A stretch of DNA of 64,000 nucleotides from Anaerosomatales bacterium (GTDB lineage: Bacteria > Actinomycetota > Coriobacteriia > Anaerosomatales > SLCP01): contig JARGFT010000008.1 of assembly GCA_029210645.1 (NCBI GenBank), positions 46,728-110,727 on the forward strand, in the 5' to 3' direction. Position 1 is the stretch's first letter. The number at the start of each line of letters is the position of its first letter. Positions 62,416 to 64,000 of the stretch are shown piece after piece. The notes beneath the pieces are model-generated. The model was not told the DNA's origin, ran no database searches, and was given only the letters and a program-made list of their open reading frames with translations. Both the position numbers and the translations under genes were made by a program.

Positions 62416-64000
62416 ATGTCGATAGGTATCTCACGAAGCACAGGCTCGCGTGCAATCCGCTTGTTAGTGGCGCTCGCACTGGCCTTCCCGGTGGTCTTCG
62501 TTTCGCCCGGGCCGGCGGTAGCTGCAGGTGCGACCACGTGCGTGAGCATCTCGACGGGCGGAGTGCCCGGCGATAGCGAGAGCCGCAACCCGGTGATGTC
62601 TCCCGACGGTCGATATGTCGTGTTCGAGTCCCGGGCGACCGATCTCGTTGCCGGCGGCACCAGCGGTACGCTGCACATCTTCTGGCACGACCGGGACACC
62701 GGTCAGACCGAGCTCGTGAGCAAGTCGACCGGAGGCGCTGAGGCGAACAGCAACAGCTTCAACGCTACCGTCTCGGCCGACGGCCGATACGTGGCGTTCC
62801 AGTCGGTCGCGTCGAACCTGGTGGCCCCCGACACTGGCGCGCAGGATGTGTTCATCCGTGATCGCGTGGGTGGCACGACCGAGCGTGTGAGCGTGGCGAT
62901 CAACGGGGGCGAGGCCAACGTAGGCAGTCAGAACCCCATGATTTCCGCTGACGGCCGGTTCGTGGCGTTCGACTCGAGTGCCACTGATCTGGTGACCGGT
63001 GACGGCAACCAGTCCAACGACGTCTTCTTGCGGGACCTCGGAGCCAACACGACGACGCGGGTTAGTGTCACCAACACCGGCGCCCAGGCCACGGGCGGTG
63101 GCAGCCGTAATCCGTCCATCTCGGCTGACGGCCGGTACGTGGCGTTCGAATCCGAGGCGACCAACCTGGTCAGCGTCGCATCCAACGGCTACAAGCATAT
63201 CTACAGGCGGGACCGCACCGGCGCCACAACGACGCGCGTGAGTGTGACGGGAGCCTCGACGCAGGGAAACAGCGACTCGCAGAATCCGGCGATCTCGGGC
63301 AACGGGCTGGTGATAGCCTTCGAGACGTTCGCGACCAACCTCGGTGGCAGCAATCCCGCTGCCTATTCCGACGTGATCGTGCGCGAGGGCACCAGCACCA
63401 CGCGCGTGAACCGCTCCTCGAGCGGGGAGCTCGGCAATGGACTGAGCCAGCGGCCCTCGCTCTCATACACCGGCAGGTACGTCGCGTTCGATGCGTCATC
63501 AACGAACCTCGTGAGCCTAGACGCCAATGGCAGCGACGACGTGTTTGTGCGCGACAGGACCGCCGGGACCACAAGTCTGATGAGCATGGCCTCGGGCGGT
63601 GCACAGGGCGACGGGCACAGCACCTTCGCAGCGATCTCCGGCGACGGCCTGATTGTCGCGTTCCAGTCACTCGCGACGAATCTGGTGGGCGGGGACGCTA
63701 ACACCAAGCTCGACGTGTTCGTGAACGCGCGGGCCATCGTTCCCACGGGCACCATAACCATCAACTCGGGCGCCCCCTACACCAACACGCTAAGCGTCAC
63801 AGCGGCTCACACGGCCAGCGCGGGCGTGACACAGATGCGCCACTCGACCAACGGCGGCTCGACGTGGAGCCCTTGGGAGCCCTACAGCGCGACCAAGACG
63901 GTAACGCTCCTCCCAGGCGACGGGGAGAAGTCCGTTCGGGTTCAGTTCAGGGGCGGGGACGACACCGAGTCGGCCGTCTACCTGGACACCATCATCCTCG
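62416..64000 (+). CDS. Exported seven-blade WD40/PD40-type propeller protein, C-terminally incomplete
   Basis: The frame is open from ATG 62416 to the window end and is missing from the ORF track. A signal peptide (IRLLVALALAFPVVFVSPGPAVA) leads to seven ~55-residue repeats with the pattern SADGRYVAFxSxATNLV...DVFxRDR..GTTxRVS, like TolB/PD40 blades. After them comes an Ig/FN3-like region (GTITINSGAPYTNTLSV, STNGGSTWSPWEPY). A surface-located binding or adhesion role is possible. At least 528 residues. Confidence 0.82.
   Translation, partial: MSIGISRSTGSRAIRLLVALALAFPVVFVSPGPAVAAGATTCVSISTGGVPGDSESRNPVMSPDGRYVVFESRATDLVAGGTSGTLHIFWHDRDTGQTELVSKSTGGAEANSNSFNATVSADGRYVAFQSVASNLVAPDTGAQDVFIRDRVGGTTERVSVAINGGEANVGSQNPMISADGRFVAFDSSATDLVTGDGNQSNDVFLRDLGANTTTRVSVTNTGAQATGGGSRNPSISADGRYVAFESEATNLVSVASNGYKHIYRRDRTGATTTRVSVTGASTQGNSDSQNPAISGNGLVIAFETFATNLGGSNPAAYSDVIVREGTSTTRVNRSSSGELGNGLSQRPSLSYTGRYVAFDASSTNLVSLDANGSDDVFVRDRTAGTTSLMSMASGGAQGDGHSTFAAISGDGLIVAFQSLATNLVGGDANTKLDVFVNARAIVPTGTITINSGAPYTNTLSVTAAHTASAGVTQMRHSTNGGSTWSPWEPYSATKTVTLLPGDGEKSVRVQFRGGDDTESAVYLDTIIL

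Overview
The window looks like chromosomal DNA of a high-GC, anaerobic actinobacterium. The best guess, from family resemblance only, is a deep-branching Coriobacteriia-type lineage (OPB41/Anaerosomatales-like). The pointers are a DUF2469 gene beside an NAD-dependent DNA ligase, GatCAB, a methionine T-box, a tungsten-type aldehyde:ferredoxin oxidoreductase, an exported [NiFe] hydrogenase, three large multiheme cytochromes c, and two genes read through in-frame UGA as selenocysteine. No rRNA, tRNA, insertion sequence or CRISPR array was seen.

Layout. 0-2 kb: end of a pst phosphate-uptake operon with a terminator. 2-9.9 kb: mixed enzymes, including a cysteine-free selenocysteine peroxiredoxin (3392-3865), threonine synthase, an archaeal-type phosphoglycerate mutase and a PadR-controlled operon with its own operator. 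10-15 kb: a heterodimeric ABC exporter and a DMT permease. 15.4-22.2 kb: a T-box-controlled methionine operon (HcyBio, NIL-ferredoxin, short MetH, MetV, MetF). 22-25.5 kb: a PhnD-like membrane protein, histidine kinase and LytTR response regulator. 25.5-29.3 kb: an aldehyde oxidoreductase operon on the minus strand with sulfur-carrier and ThiF-like genes. 29-37 kb: lpdA, lipA, a ferritin-like/GGDEF protein, UPF0280, DUF2469, ligA and a ferredoxin-CPBP fusion. 37-44 kb: gatC, gatA, a phasin-like gene, a UbiB-family kinase gene and gatB. 44-50 kb: a candidate structured RNA, an SDR epimerase, a lipoprotein, a 12-heme cytochrome, a VapBC-type module and an MFS permease. 50-62 kb: a 20-heme cytochrome, TPR and NHL membrane proteins, the hydrogenase small and large subunits, a 6-heme cytochrome, a degenerate AAA-like protein and a small membrane protein. 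The window ends inside an exported seven-blade propeller protein that is missing from the ORF track.

The most unusual feature is the hydrogenase large subunit. Its N-terminal nickel-binding motif reads RICGV-UGA-PVPH, so selenocysteine would replace the second cysteine of L1 (residue 68). Characterised NiFeSe enzymes carry Sec in the C-terminal L2 motif instead. The protein also ends exactly at the L2 histidine, with no C-terminal extension to be cleaved. Bacterial-SECIS-like hairpins follow the UGA in both Sec genes. The hydrogenase has its own promoter, a palindrome over the predicted start site and an attenuator-like leader. With 38 candidate heme sites nearby, the simplest reading is surface hydrogen oxidation feeding electrons into a multiheme relay; this is inference.

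A 36-bp near-palindrome with a GAAC-N4-GTTC core occurs three times between 39.8 and 48.8 kb. A 171-nt RNA with paired ends and a well-placed promoter lies at 44.4-44.6 kb.
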